From: JADJYF01 sp965278995
GTDB taxonomy: Bacteria; Pseudomonadota; Gammaproteobacteria; Ga0077536
Assembly: GCA_965278995.1 (NCBI GenBank)
Contig: OZ257136.1
Location: 3,410,001-3,474,000, forward strand
DNA length: 64,000 bases
Reading direction: 5' to 3'
Position 1 is the stretch's first letter; each line of letters opens with the position of its first letter. The position numbers and the translations under genes were made by a program. Positions 44,124 through 53,326 of the stretch are shown here, in pieces. Below the pieces are notes generated by a model. That model did not search any database, was not told the origin of the DNA, and worked only from the letters and a program-made list of their open reading frames with translations.

Positions 44124-45032
44124 TCAAGCGTTGACCGCTGACAGCGTCAAGCTGCCGTCCATGATCTCGGTGGCGAACATCTCTGCCGTGCGCAGCGCGG
44201 CAGCCGTCATGATGTCGAGATTGCCGGCGTACTTGGGCAGGTAATCGCCGAGACCTTCGACCTCGAGATAAACCGAGACACGATTGCCGTCAAACACCGG
44301 GCCATTTTTCAGTCGATAACCCGGCACGTATTTCTGCACTTCGGCGATCATGGCGTGAATCGATTGCGTGATCGCGGACTGATCCGGTGTCTCCCGCGTG
44401 AGGCAATGCACCGTGTCGCGCATGATCAGGGGCGGCTCGGCCGGATTCAGTATGATGATGGCCTTGCCTCTTTCCGCTCCGCCGACCTGTTCGACGGCGC
44501 CTGCGGTCGTCCGCGTGAACTCGTCGATATTGCGGCGGGTGCCGGGTCCGGCGGACTTGCTCGCCACCGTGGCGATAATCTCGGCATAGCTGACAGCCTG
44601 AATGCGCGAGACCGCAGCGACCATCGGAATCGTCGCCTGACCACCACAGGTCACCATGTTGACGTTCATCTCCTGGCGACCGACGTGCGCTTTCAGATTG
44701 ACCGGCGGCACACAGTATGGACCGATGGCGGCCGGCGTGAGGTCGATCATGAGCACGCCGTGAGCAGCAAGCTTGGCGGCGTTCTCGGCGTGGACATAAG
44801 CCGAGGTCGCATCGAATGCAATCTGGATGTTGTCGGCAACGAGATGCGGTAACAGGCCGTCGACACCGTCGGCCGTCGTCTTCAACCCCGCTGCGCGCGC
44901 CTTGGCCAGACCATCCGATTGTGCGTCGATGCCGACCATCCACAGCGGTCTGATGGACTGGCTGCGCAGAGCCTTGATCATGAGGTCGGTGCCGATATTG
45001 CCGGAACCGATGAGTGCTGCGTTGACTGCCAC
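44124..45032 (-). CDS. dmpF: acetaldehyde dehydrogenase (acylating)
   Basis: A 302-residue enzyme with an N-terminal NAD-binding ALIGSGNIGTDLMIK (about 5-19) and catalytic cysteine in MVTCGGQATIP (about 124-134). It oxidises acetaldehyde with CoA and NAD+ to acetyl-CoA. The GTG start has AGGAG at good distance and lies 10 bases after the dmpE stop; the ATG at 45062 lies inside dmpE. It forms a channelled complex with DmpG, encoded next. Confidence 0.94.
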   Translation of the reverse strand: MAVNAALIGSGNIGTDLMIKALRSQSIRPLWMVGIDAQSDGLAKARAAGLKTTADGVDGLLPHLVADNIQIAFDATSAYVHAENAAKLAAHGVLMIDLTPAAIGPYCVPPVNLKAHVGRQEMNVNMVTCGGQATIPMVAAVSRIQAVSYAEIIATVASKSAGPGTRRNIDEFTRTTAGAVEQVGGAERGKAIIILNPAEPPLIMRDTVHCLTRETPDQSAITQSIHAMIAEVQKYVPGYRLKNGPVFDGNRVSVYLEVEGLGDYLPKYAGNLDIMTAAALRTAEMFATEIMDGSLTLSAVNA

Positions 45033-45042
45033 GTTGTCTCTC

Positions 45043-45828
45043 CTAAACAAACCGCACGGCACACTGGCCGATGCCGCCGATCACCAGATGCATGTTATCG
45101 CCCGGCTTGACCGGCTGCAGCGGCACCAGCGAACCCGACAGGATCACTTCGCCGGCCTTGAGCTCGATGCCGAACCCGCCGAGCGTATTGGCAAGCCAGG
45201 TGACACAGTTGACCGGCGAGCCGAGTGCCGCGGCACCCGCGCCAGTGGAAATGATTTCGCCGTTCAAAGTGACGACGATGCCGCAGGTCGAGAGTTCGAG
45301 CGCAGTCGGTTTGACGCCGCGATCGCCGAGCACGACGACGCCGCACGAAGCATTATCGGCGATGGTGTCTTGTATCTTGATCTTCCAGTCGGCGATGCGC
45401 GAGTCGACTATCTCGAAGCAGGGCATGACGAAATCCGTCGCGCGGATGACATCGGCATTGGTCACGCCCGGCCCGGCGAGATCGTGTTTAAGGATAAACG
45501 CTATTTCACCTTCGGCGCGCGGCGCGATGAGATCGCGACTGATCGGCACCTCGGCACTGGTCGCATACATCATTTTATCAGTCAGGAAACCGAAGTCAGG
45601 TTGATGCACGTTCAGCATGTTCATCACCGCCTGGCTGGTGACACCGATCTTCTTGCCGATGACTATCTCACCAGCCGCAGTGCGTCGTTCGAGCATGCGC
45701 AGCGATATCTGATAGGCATCTGCTATGGTGATGTCAGGTGCTTGCGTCGTCAGCGGCGCGATGGTCCGGCGCGCGATCATCGCCTCGAACAGCGCATCGC
45801 CAAAACCCTGTATACGTGAGACTTCCAT
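45043..45828 (-). CDS. dmpE: 2-hydroxypenta-2,4-dienoate (2-keto-4-pentenoate) hydratase
   Basis: A 261-residue hydratase of the fumarylacetoacetase superfamily, with IGKKIGVTSQAVMNMLNVHQPDFG (about 57-80), RAEGEIAFIL (about 104-113) and the DSRIADWKIKIQDTIADNAS stretch. It adds water to 2-hydroxypenta-2,4-dienoate to give 4-hydroxy-2-oxovalerate. Position between dmpC and dmpF matches the usual order, with the hydrolase gene dmpD missing from the gap. Confidence 0.9.
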   Translation of the reverse strand: MEVSRIQGFGDALFEAMIARRTIAPLTTQAPDITIADAYQISLRMLERRTAAGEIVIGKKIGVTSQAVMNMLNVHQPDFGFLTDKMMYATSAEVPISRDLIAPRAEGEIAFILKHDLAGPGVTNADVIRATDFVMPCFEIVDSRIADWKIKIQDTIADNASCGVVVLGDRGVKPTALELSTCGIVVTLNGEIISTGAGAAALGSPVNCVTWLANTLGGFGIELKAGEVILSGSLVPLQPVKPGDNMHLVIGGIGQCAVRFV

Positions 45829-45853
45829 TGCTGCTTGCTACTCCTCGGCCAAA

Positions 45854-47350
45854 TTACAATTTTATGCAGACATTGCGCAGCTCAGTGTAGAACTCGAGCG
45901 AGTGCACGCCCCCTTCGCGGCCGATACCGGAATGCTTGGAACCACCGAAAGAAGTGCGCAAGTCACGCAGGAACCAGCAGTTGACCCAGGTGATGCCGAC
46001 GTCTATCTGCTCGGCAACGCGATGCGCGCGCGAAGCGTTCTGCGTCCAGACCGTTGTGCACAGACCGTAATCGGTCGCATTGGCCAGCACTATCGCTTCA
46101 TCCTCGTCGTCGAATGGCTGCAGGTGACAGCACGGCCCGAAGATTTCCTCCTTGACGATGGCGCTGTCTTCGGCCAGCCCGGTCCAGATGGTCGGCTCTA
46201 TCCAGTAACCATCGGCAAACTCGGCTGGCATTTCAGGGACGCCCCCACCGGTAATAATCTGGGCGCCGAGCGCGCGCGCCTTGTCGTAGTACGCCAGCAC
46301 TTTCGCCCGCTGCTGACTGCTGACCATCGGGCCAAGTGTCGTCGCAGCCTCAGCCGGAGGACCGATCTTCAGACCCTCAGCCCGCGCTTGGAGCGCGGCG
46401 GTAAATCGTTCGAACAACGGTCGCTCGACGTACACGCGTTCCGTGCCCAGACACACCTGCCCGCAGTTGGCGAACGCAGCGCGGGCGATACCGTCAACGG
46501 CCGCCTCGAAATCGCAATCGGCAAAGACCACGCCGGCATTCTTGCCGCCGAGTTCAAACGAGACATCACGAATTCCAACCGCAGCACTCTGCATGATGGC
46601 AGTGCCGGTGATGGTCTCGCCGGTAAAGGTGATGGCATCGACACCCGGGTGCCGGGTCAGATATTCGCCAGTCGAGCCGCCGCCAAAACCGTTGACGACA
46701 TTGTAGACCCCGGGTGGCATGCCGACTTCGTTCATCACTTCGCCGAGGAGGGTGGCCGTCGCCGGTGTTTCCTCTGAAGGTTTGACCACGACGGTGTTGC
46801 CACAGGCGAGCGCCGGCCCGACTTTCCATGTCATCAGCAGCAGCGGCAGATTCCACGGGCAGATGACTGCGATGACGCCTTTCGGCGTACGCACACCGTA
46901 GTTCAACGCCCCTGCACCATCCGGCGTTTCCATGCGAAAACATTCTGTCGGTACATTGCGCACGATGTCGGCAAACACTTTGAAATTTGCGGCGCCGCGC
47001 GGTATGTCGATATGGCGCGCCAGCGAATACGGCTTGCCGGTATCGCGGCATTCAGCGGCAAGGAACTCGTCGAATCGCTCATTGATGCGATCGGCGACTT
47101 TGAACAGTAATTCACTTCGGTCGGCGATGCTCATGCGCCCCCACGGCCCACGCCGCGCCGCGCGCGCAGCCTGCACGGCGCGATCGACATCATCGGCACT
47201 GGCTTCATGCACATTCGCATAAACGCGGCCCACGGCCGGTTCGTAGTTCGCGAATGTGCGCCCGCCGCTCGCCGCCACAAACTCACCGCCGATGAAATTT
47301 TTCATCTCCAACGGTCGCTCCGTACCGAGTCGGCTCGATAGTGTGGCCAT
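45854..47350 (-). CDS. dmpC: 2-hydroxymuconic semialdehyde dehydrogenase
   Basis: A 498-residue aldehyde dehydrogenase with VICPWNLPLLLMTWK (about 164-178), the glutamate motif SFELGGKNAGVVF (about 262-274), and catalytic cysteine in NCGQVCLGTERV (about 295-306). It oxidises the ring-cleavage product of catechol to 2-hydroxymuconate with NAD+. ATG 47350 is seven bases after GGAG and is preferred to an ATG two codons upstream. It follows dmpB and is the oxidative-branch enzyme of the pathway. Confidence 0.92.
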   Translation of the reverse strand: MATLSSRLGTERPLEMKNFIGGEFVAASGGRTFANYEPAVGRVYANVHEASADDVDRAVQAARAARRGPWGRMSIADRSELLFKVADRINERFDEFLAAECRDTGKPYSLARHIDIPRGAANFKVFADIVRNVPTECFRMETPDGAGALNYGVRTPKGVIAVICPWNLPLLLMTWKVGPALACGNTVVVKPSEETPATATLLGEVMNEVGMPPGVYNVVNGFGGGSTGEYLTRHPGVDAITFTGETITGTAIMQSAAVGIRDVSFELGGKNAGVVFADCDFEAAVDGIARAAFANCGQVCLGTERVYVERPLFERFTAALQARAEGLKIGPPAEAATTLGPMVSSQQRAKVLAYYDKARALGAQIITGGGVPEMPAEFADGYWIEPTIWTGLAEDSAIVKEEIFGPCCHLQPFDDEDEAIVLANATDYGLCTTVWTQNASRAHRVAEQIDVGITWVNCWFLRDLRTSFGGSKHSGIGREGGVHSLEFYTELRNVCIKL

Positions 47351-47404
47351 GCTCATTCTCCGCGCTTCATGCGAAGCTCAGTGTGCGACTTGCGGCATTC
47401 GGTC

Positions 47405-48328
47405 TCAAGTCACGACGTTCAGGAAGTTCTCGTTCAACTTGCGATCGTGATAGAAGATCGCCTTACCGAGTTCGCCGGCATCCCAGATAATCGGCTCGCG
47501 GTCGGGATACCAGGTGTAGTCGCCACAAAACACTTCATTGCGATTGCCGCTGGGGTCGAAGAAATAGATTGTCCGCCCGCGCGTAATGCCGTGGCGGGTT
47601 GGCCCGATATCGATGGATATGCCTTTCATGCCCATGATATCCGCCGCATGGAGCACTTCTTCCCAGGTATTCAACATGAACGAAGCATGATGAAATTTAT
47701 CGGGTTCCGGATATTCGATGAAAGCAATGTCATGCGCTTTGTTCGAACAGGAAAAGAACGCGCCAATCATGGTCGAGTCCGGCGTCACGACTTTTTCTGT
47801 CAGTGCAAAGCCGAGGACATTGGTGAACAGGTCGGCAACATCCGGAATGCGCGGTCCGTACAGCAGGCAGTGATCGAAACGGTTGGCTTTCATGCCCTTC
47901 AGCCCTTCCGGCCAAGGATCCGGATTACGATACCCAAGACCGTTACCGACGCATTGCTTGTCGGCATAGAGTTCGAGCTGATGTCCGCTCGGAATCTGAA
48001 AGCGGATGCGGTGGCCGCAGCCAGTCAGTTCGCCAGCAGGAATTCGTTCGACCGTCGCACCGTAAGCGCGCAGATCGGCTTCGAGTCGGTCGAGCGACGC
48101 CGTGTCGTGAACTTTGAACGCGAGATAGTCCATACCCGGTGAGTCGGCTTCGCGCAGGACTATCGAAAACAGGTCGTGCTCGTCCCATGCTTTGAGGTAA
48201 ACGCGCCCTTGCGCATCCTCGTGGGTCTTGATGAGACCAAGGTGCTCGACGTAGTGCGTGAGCGCAGGTTCCATCTCCATCACCCGGATGCTGCAATGTC
48301 CGGGTCGCATCACTCCAGTAAAAGACAT
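47405..48328 (-). CDS. dmpB: catechol 2,3-dioxygenase (extradiol, XylE/DmpB type)
   Basis: A 307-residue enzyme, the standard length for this family, made of two vicinal-oxygen-chelate modules. Iron(II) ligands are H153 (in RFDHCLLYG), a histidine in DKFHHASFM (about 212-214) and a glutamate in NRNEVFCG (about 265). It cleaves catechol next to its hydroxyls (meta) to 2-hydroxymuconic semialdehyde. The reactivating ferredoxin DmpQ is encoded just upstream. Confidence 0.96.
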   Translation of the reverse strand: MSFTGVMRPGHCSIRVMEMEPALTHYVEHLGLIKTHEDAQGRVYLKAWDEHDLFSIVLREADSPGMDYLAFKVHDTASLDRLEADLRAYGATVERIPAGELTGCGHRIRFQIPSGHQLELYADKQCVGNGLGYRNPDPWPEGLKGMKANRFDHCLLYGPRIPDVADLFTNVLGFALTEKVVTPDSTMIGAFFSCSNKAHDIAFIEYPEPDKFHHASFMLNTWEEVLHAADIMGMKGISIDIGPTRHGITRGRTIYFFDPSGNRNEVFCGDYTWYPDREPIIWDAGELGKAIFYHDRKLNENFLNVVT

Positions 48329-48333
48329 CGTCT

Positions 48334-48654
48334 CTACCTCCCACGATTCGAATCAATGATCGCCTGACGCAACAGCCCAAGTGGACGCAACACCAGGTCG
48401 CTCTCCGGAATCAACTTGCAGGCCAGGCAGATGCCGGCAGCCACGTCGGCCTCGCTGACCTGGGCGCGACTCATCTTGAGCGTGCGAAACCGGCCCGATC
48501 CTTCGACCTGCACTCGGCAGATGCCACAACCACCTCCGCGACAACCTGCTGGTATCCCGCTGCGGCCGAGTCGTTCCATCGCGGCCAGTACGGTCTGCCC
48601 GGTTGCACAGGCAAAGCGCTCCTCACTGCCGGCGATGGTGATATCAAAGTGCAC
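48334..48654 (-). CDS. dmpQ: [2Fe-2S] ferredoxin that reactivates catechol 2,3-dioxygenase
   Basis: A 106-residue plant-type ferredoxin with cluster cysteines in GCRGGGCGICRV (about 37-48) and ICLACKLIPE (about 74-83). XylT/DmpQ proteins reduce oxidised iron in the extradiol dioxygenase. The GTG at 48654 follows the dmpP stop directly and gives the family length; an in-frame ATG at 48804 lies inside dmpP and is rejected. Confidence 0.9.
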   Translation of the reverse strand: MHFDITIAGSEERFACATGQTVLAAMERLGRSGIPAGCRGGGCGICRVQVEGSGRFRTLKMSRAQVSEADVAAGICLACKLIPESDLVLRPLGLLRQAIIDSNRGR

Positions 48655-48656
48655 GG

Positions 48657-49721
48657 TCAAAATTTCTTGAACAGCGCACTGCGCCGCGGCGGCGTGCCAG
48701 CGTCGGCCGCCGTGAAGAAGTTCTCCATGAAAATGCTGTCTTCGAACAGGCGACCGCGCATGAGCGTCGAGATGCAGGCATCGATCATGGCCGGCGGGCC
48801 ACATAGATAGGCTTGATGCCCAGCGTAACGCCCTTCGAAATGCCGTTCGGCCACTTCGTGCACGAAACCCTGAGCGACACTGGTGTCGGTGTCGTCGTCT
48901 CCGGCTGAAAGCGCGGGCAGATAGCAGAAATTGGGGTGCTGTGCGGCAAGCGCCATGAAATGCCCGGCGTAATAGAGTTCGGCCTGCGTACGTGCGCCAT
49001 GAATCAGGGTGATCGGCCGCTGTTCGCCATCGGCCAATAGACTGTCGATCATCGATTTCGGACTCGAGAGCCCGGAACCGCCGGCCATGAAAATCATCGG
49101 GCCGGGCTTCGACCGGCGCACGAAGAAACGCCCGAGAGGCGCCGTCAATCGCAGGCGCTGTCCGACACGCATTTCGCGATGCAGCCAGGTCGTTCCGGCG
49201 CCGCCATCGACCTTACGCACATGCAATTCCAGTTCATGGCGCTGTGCCGGCGAACTCGCGATCGAAAACGCGCGTGGCTGGGCCAGACCGGGCAGGTAGA
49301 GGTTGATGTACTGGCCGGCCTGAAAATCTATGCCGTCACCCTCCAGCGCGAGCGAGAAGCCTTTGATGGTCGGCGTCAGGTCAACGATACGCGTCACCTC
49401 CGCCTCGTAGTCCGCTATCGGCAGAGCGCGGGCGTCGGGGTCTTCGTCGATCTCCGCTTCGATGACGACATCGCTGCTCAAGGTCGCGCAACAAGCCAGG
49501 CATTTGCCTTCGTCGCGCTCGATATCCATCAGCGCGAAACTCGAGGCGTGGTTGTGGTCCACCTCGCCGTCGAGAACGTCGACTTTGCAGGTACCACACA
49601 GGCCGTGATTGCACGCATACGGCAGCCAGATGCCGGCACGCAGCGCTGCATCCAGCACGGTCTGCCCGGCTTCGACGTCGATAGTTGCGCCGAGTGGTTC
49701 GATGGTCAGGCGATGGCTCAT
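48657..49721 (-). CDS. dmpP: phenol hydroxylase reductase component P5
   Basis: A 354-residue flavo-iron-sulfur reductase. The N-terminal [2Fe-2S] domain has CNHGLCGTC and a distal cysteine in KCLACC (about 37-77). An FAD domain follows with RAFSIASSP (about 149-157), then an NAD domain with MIFMAGGSGLSSPKSM. It transfers electrons from NADH to the DmpN diiron site. Confidence 0.96.
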   Translation of the reverse strand: MSHRLTIEPLGATIDVEAGQTVLDAALRAGIWLPYACNHGLCGTCKVDVLDGEVDHNHASSFALMDIERDEGKCLACCATLSSDVVIEAEIDEDPDARALPIADYEAEVTRIVDLTPTIKGFSLALEGDGIDFQAGQYINLYLPGLAQPRAFSIASSPAQRHELELHVRKVDGGAGTTWLHREMRVGQRLRLTAPLGRFFVRRSKPGPMIFMAGGSGLSSPKSMIDSLLADGEQRPITLIHGARTQAELYYAGHFMALAAQHPNFCYLPALSAGDDDTDTSVAQGFVHEVAERHFEGRYAGHQAYLCGPPAMIDACISTLMRGRLFEDSIFMENFFTAADAGTPPRRSALFKKF

Positions 49722-49754
49722 TGCTGACAGTTCCGGCGATTGTGCATCGCGCGC

Positions 49755-50117
49755 TCAGTTGCCGACGCCGTGCATGCCTTCCAGTCCCGGCGAGCGGAAC
49801 TGCAGGTAATCCATATGGCCGATGCCGTTCTCGCGCAGACTCGCAGTGAGATCGGGCTGCCACGGCTGCTGATCGCGCTGCCATACGCAGCGCGAGAAAT
49901 CGAGCGTGGTGGCATCGGGGTGCGCGTGATAGTCAGGCCGCAGCATCGTCTCGAGAAAATCCCCGAAGCGCATGTCGAGCGGCGCGCGGTAGGCAAGCGG
50001 GCAGGCAAACAGCAGGTGCCTCTCCCACTGAATATAGAAATTGATATCGCCGCCATAATGTTCGACCGCATTGGCTGACGCATAGTCGTAACTGTCGCCG
50101 AGATGTTTGACCGTCAT
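49755..50117 (-). CDS. dmpO: phenol hydroxylase component P4
   Basis: A 120-residue soluble protein matching the phenol hydroxylase gamma subunit family (YIQWERHLLFACPLAYRAPL near residues 27-46; DFSRCVW near 73). It is part of the (alpha-beta-gamma)2 hydroxylase with DmpN and DmpL. The length agrees with family members of about 119 residues. Gap of 26 bases to dmpN. Confidence 0.93.
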   Translation of the reverse strand: MTVKHLGDSYDYASANAVEHYGGDINFYIQWERHLLFACPLAYRAPLDMRFGDFLETMLRPDYHAHPDATTLDFSRCVWQRDQQPWQPDLTASLRENGIGHMDYLQFRSPGLEGMHGVGN

Positions 50118-50143
50118 GCGCGCTGCTCGGGGCCTAACATAGC

Positions 50144-51676
50144 TCAGGCGGCTTCGCCGGGACGCGGCGCCACGTCCGCACTGTGCCAGGCATCCCAGTT
50201 GCGCTGGTCGGGTGAACCGCGGTATTCACCGGTATCGACGTCCTGCTCGAGGTGCAGCCATTTGGCGTACTCGAAGATGTCGCGTGCGCCGCCTGCTTCG
50301 CCGCGATAGACCTGCTGTGGCGGGATCAGCGCCTGTACGTATTTCTCCGGCTCGCGGTTGAAGATGTCAGCGCAACCGTCAGAACAACAATGATGCTTGG
50401 TGCCCTGAGCGACGACGATACGCACGCTCTGCGTCTGCGGATCGTCAGGTTGCGTGTAGAAGACCGGGATCTGGCACACCTGGCACACCATCGGCAGTCG
50501 GTTATTGAAATAACGCTCGCCCCGCTGCTCGAGTTCGCGGAGGTATAACAGGCGCGGCTTGTACATGGTGTCGAACAGCGCGCCATATTTCTCGCTGAAC
50601 CAGTCCAGCTCGGCGTCATCCGGGACCCAGGTATGCAGGCCCAGCGCATTGCCGTACTGGTACAGCGTCGTCCACATTTCATGCGTTAGTCGCCCTTTCT
50701 CGGCGGCTGCGACTTCGTGGTACTTCGGCAGGCGGATGCCATAGCGCCCGAGATCCTGAAACAGCGCAACGCCGTTTTCTTCCCAGTAGATTTCCCAGGC
50801 TTCTTTCCACGACATCACTTTCTTCGGCAGCATGTAGTCCATCATCGTGCCGACCAGTCCAAGCAGGCGATACCCACGCCAGAACCACTTGTCGAGCCAG
50901 GCCTGTACGATGGGCACATTGTCCTCGTGCTGTTCGAGCATGAACTTGACGACTTCGAGACCCAGCGTCATGTGACGCGATTCGTCGGACTGGGCCGAGA
51001 AACCGAAAGTCGTTGTCGCCATGTCGCCGTTATACGCAGCACCGGAAACGAACGGCATGAACAGCAGATTGGTCAGCACGTATTCGAAAGCGAAGGAGAT
51101 CGAGGTCACGAATTCGAATGGCCCGGCCGACATCGCGTCTTCGAAAAAACTTTTCGGAATCGAGAGATACCACGCTCGATCGCGCATATGCGCGAAGTTA
51201 TGCATGCCGTTGAAGTACTTGTTGTAGTGGCTGAACGCATGCAATTGGGTTTGCGCGTGACGCAGCTCGTCGATCGACTGCATCTGACAGGCGACACGGG
51301 CACCGGCACCGCGGAACGAGCGCGCCGCATGCGCGAAACCGCGATGCGCGGCGTACTCCAACGGGGTGATACCCTGCAGCCAGATCTTGACCGCGCTCAT
51401 GTAGCGCGCATCGGCGAGATTGAGCTGGCCGTTGTTCTGCTGAAACGCATCGAGAATGGCGTAGAGCTTGCGCTCTTTCTCGGACTGGTATTTCCAGTAG
51501 GCGTCCATGGTCAGACGGAACGGGTCGGCCCATTTGTCCCAGTCTTTGATGATGATCCCTTCGTACTTGTCGTAGGGAAACACCTTGTCCATGGGCTGGT
51601 AAGTCGTTTCCCAGTCGAGGCCACGCGTCAACAGCGCATAACGTTCTTTCAAGCCCAGTCGTTTGCCTTGCGCCAT
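50144..51676 (-). CDS. dmpN: phenol hydroxylase alpha (diiron) subunit P3
   Basis: A 510-residue bacterial multicomponent monooxygenase alpha subunit. Diiron ligands E107 (TPLEYAA), E137/H140 (DELRH), E198 and E232/H235 (DESRH) are all present. The C-terminal portion carries two CxxC-type clusters (MVCQVCQ and HHCCSDGC), typical for the YHS-like zinc-binding end of these subunits. ATG 51676 has GAGG eight bases upstream; the ATG at 51778 overlaps dmpM and is rejected. It hydroxylates phenol to catechol. Confidence 0.96.
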   Translation of the reverse strand: MAQGKRLGLKERYALLTRGLDWETTYQPMDKVFPYDKYEGIIIKDWDKWADPFRLTMDAYWKYQSEKERKLYAILDAFQQNNGQLNLADARYMSAVKIWLQGITPLEYAAHRGFAHAARSFRGAGARVACQMQSIDELRHAQTQLHAFSHYNKYFNGMHNFAHMRDRAWYLSIPKSFFEDAMSAGPFEFVTSISFAFEYVLTNLLFMPFVSGAAYNGDMATTTFGFSAQSDESRHMTLGLEVVKFMLEQHEDNVPIVQAWLDKWFWRGYRLLGLVGTMMDYMLPKKVMSWKEAWEIYWEENGVALFQDLGRYGIRLPKYHEVAAAEKGRLTHEMWTTLYQYGNALGLHTWVPDDAELDWFSEKYGALFDTMYKPRLLYLRELEQRGERYFNNRLPMVCQVCQIPVFYTQPDDPQTQSVRIVVAQGTKHHCCSDGCADIFNREPEKYVQALIPPQQVYRGEAGGARDIFEYAKWLHLEQDVDTGEYRGSPDQRNWDAWHSADVAPRPGEAA

Positions 51677-51725
51677 CAATAGTTCCTCGATTTGCGTTGC
51701 CAGCAGTGAGCGCGCTGCGACCGGC

Positions 51726-51998
51726 TCATGCGCCCCACGACAGGACGAACTCGTCGTCATCCTCGTCGATGTTGCCACCGAGCGAGATCAAGTTGATATG
51801 GATTTCCTGCAGATCGAACTCGCGACCGAGCTTCTCGCTGACCGTCGAGCGGCGCACGACCAACCGCCCGACCCGGTCGATTTTGACCATGCCGGGACTC
51901 TCATTCACAACCGCGCCTGGATTGTCATCGACTATCGCTTCGATGATCGGTTGTGCTTCAGCGATGTTCTGCAGCGCGATGAACACTTTGCCGGTCAT
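51726..51998 (-). CDS. dmpM: phenol hydroxylase regulatory (effector) protein P2
   Basis: A 90-residue cofactor-free effector protein, the family's exact usual length, with FIALQNIAEAQPIIEAIV (about 6-23) and an acidic C-terminal part (NIDEDDDEFVLSWG). It binds the hydroxylase and couples O2 activation to substrate oxidation. Its ATG overlaps the dmpL stop by four bases. Confidence 0.95.
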   Translation of the reverse strand: MTGKVFIALQNIAEAQPIIEAIVDDNPGAVVNESPGMVKIDRVGRLVVRRSTVSEKLGREFDLQEIHINLISLGGNIDEDDDEFVLSWGA

Positions 51999-53005
51999 GT
52001 CGATTCCTGCAGTGCCAGGCTGGCCTTGCTGGCGCGCGCCAACAGCGCGCTGGTAATTTCATCGATGACTGTCGTACCACGATCCTCGAACATCGATTCG
52101 GCCAGTGGCAGGATAGCGTCGCGCACGCGTGGCGCCCAGTGTGCGAGCCAGCCGGACAGCAACTCGCGATTGGCCGATGTCTCGGCCGCTGCAATCTTGA
52201 TCACCGCATCGACCCAACGCTGACTTTCGGTAAACCACTCGACCATGAACTCGGTCAGCATCGGAAACGCAGCACCGCCGTGCGCGACTATCTCGGCATC
52301 CAGATGTTCGAACACCAGCGGATGAATGCTGCCGTCGATGAGCAGATTCTGCAGCAGGAACAGTTCGCACCAGTCGCGTGTCACCATCGATTCCTCGACC
52401 AGGGCGCGCAACGGCTGCCACTGCGGCGCAGTCAGCCAATCGCGTTTCGCGGCATCGAGCGAAGTGGTCTCGTTGTCGTCCAGCACCAGCGCAATGCGAC
52501 TGATGTATTGCGCCATACCCAGGTGATCCATCATGTGCATGCTGGCCGCCGAGGTCACCGGCGCGCCAAAACCATAGGCCGCGATATAGCTGTTATTGGT
52601 ATTGGCTGCCCAGGCCACATGGCGCACGGGGATCACATGACGACGGATACGGTCCTGCCAGAGCGGGTCCAGCGCCTGTAACAGGCGTCGCTTCTCGACG
52701 AACTCGAAATTGCGTTCCTGGGAATCCTGCTGCCGCCCGCGCTGGATGGTCCAGGTCCCGTAATAATACTGGCGCGGATCGACGAGGTCGTCGAAATCGC
52801 GCATCACGACAGCCGTGCGCCGTCGATCATAGATCGCAAACTCGGCGTCCCAGGTCGGCCGATAATGCTGATTCAATTCCGGCTGCAAGCCCCACACGCT
52901 TTCCTGGTAGCGCGTCGGCTGTTTGTCCGGCCCGAGCTTATCGGCCAGATGGTCGAAGGTCCGCCGCAACGGCTGCACGCTCGCGGTCTTCAGGTCGATG
53001 GTCAT
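51995..53005 (-). CDS. dmpL: phenol hydroxylase beta subunit P1
   Basis: A 336-residue ferritin-like fold subunit without diiron ligands, with RQYYYGTWTIQRGRQQDSQERNFEFVEKR-like sequence near residues 78-106. It supports the alpha subunit in the hydroxylase dimer. GGAG lies six bases before the ATG and overlaps the end of dmpK, so the two are coupled. Confidence 0.95.
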   Translation of the reverse strand: MTIDLKTASVQPLRRTFDHLADKLGPDKQPTRYQESVWGLQPELNQHYRPTWDAEFAIYDRRRTAVVMRDFDDLVDPRQYYYGTWTIQRGRQQDSQERNFEFVEKRRLLQALDPLWQDRIRRHVIPVRHVAWAANTNNSYIAAYGFGAPVTSAASMHMMDHLGMAQYISRIALVLDDNETTSLDAAKRDWLTAPQWQPLRALVEESMVTRDWCELFLLQNLLIDGSIHPLVFEHLDAEIVAHGGAAFPMLTEFMVEWFTESQRWVDAVIKIAAAETSANRELLSGWLAHWAPRVRDAILPLAESMFEDRGTTVIDEITSALLARASKASLALQEST

Positions 53006-53008
53006 GAT

Positions 53009-53326
53009 CTACTCCGGAATACCCGTGCCATCGCACCAGCGTGCTTCGCTGGCGTCGACCATGGCCGCAACAGCCGCGCTCAGATGCCGCGCGCGATGGG
53101 TCGCGCAAAACTCGGCGAACGCTGCTGGCGGCAAGGTCATGTCGAGAAACAGCGCAGGGTCGCCGATGGAAAACTGAAATTCGACGTAGCCGCGGTGATC
53201 GGCGTTGGTCACCCGCACATAGCGTTGCGCCTGAGCGCCAGCGGCAATCGTCGTTCGCACGGGCAGCTTGCTGACTGTCGGGCTGGCTACGGCCATGCGC
53301 GGATTGCCCTGTTTCCCGGTCACCAT
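53009..53326 (-). CDS. dmpK: phenol hydroxylase assembly component P0
   Basis: A 105-residue protein matching the DmpK/P0 group (RYVRVTNADHRGYVEFQFSIGDPALFLDMTLP near residues 35-66), thought to help insert iron into the hydroxylase. It is the first gene of the operon. The start is uncertain: ATG 53326 has no clear ribosome site, and ATG 53296 follows AGGG at about ten bases. Confidence 0.88.
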   Translation of the reverse strand: MVTGKQGNPRMAVASPTVSKLPVRTTIAAGAQAQRYVRVTNADHRGYVEFQFSIGDPALFLDMTLPPAAFAEFCATHRARHLSAAVAAMVDASEARWCDGTGIPE

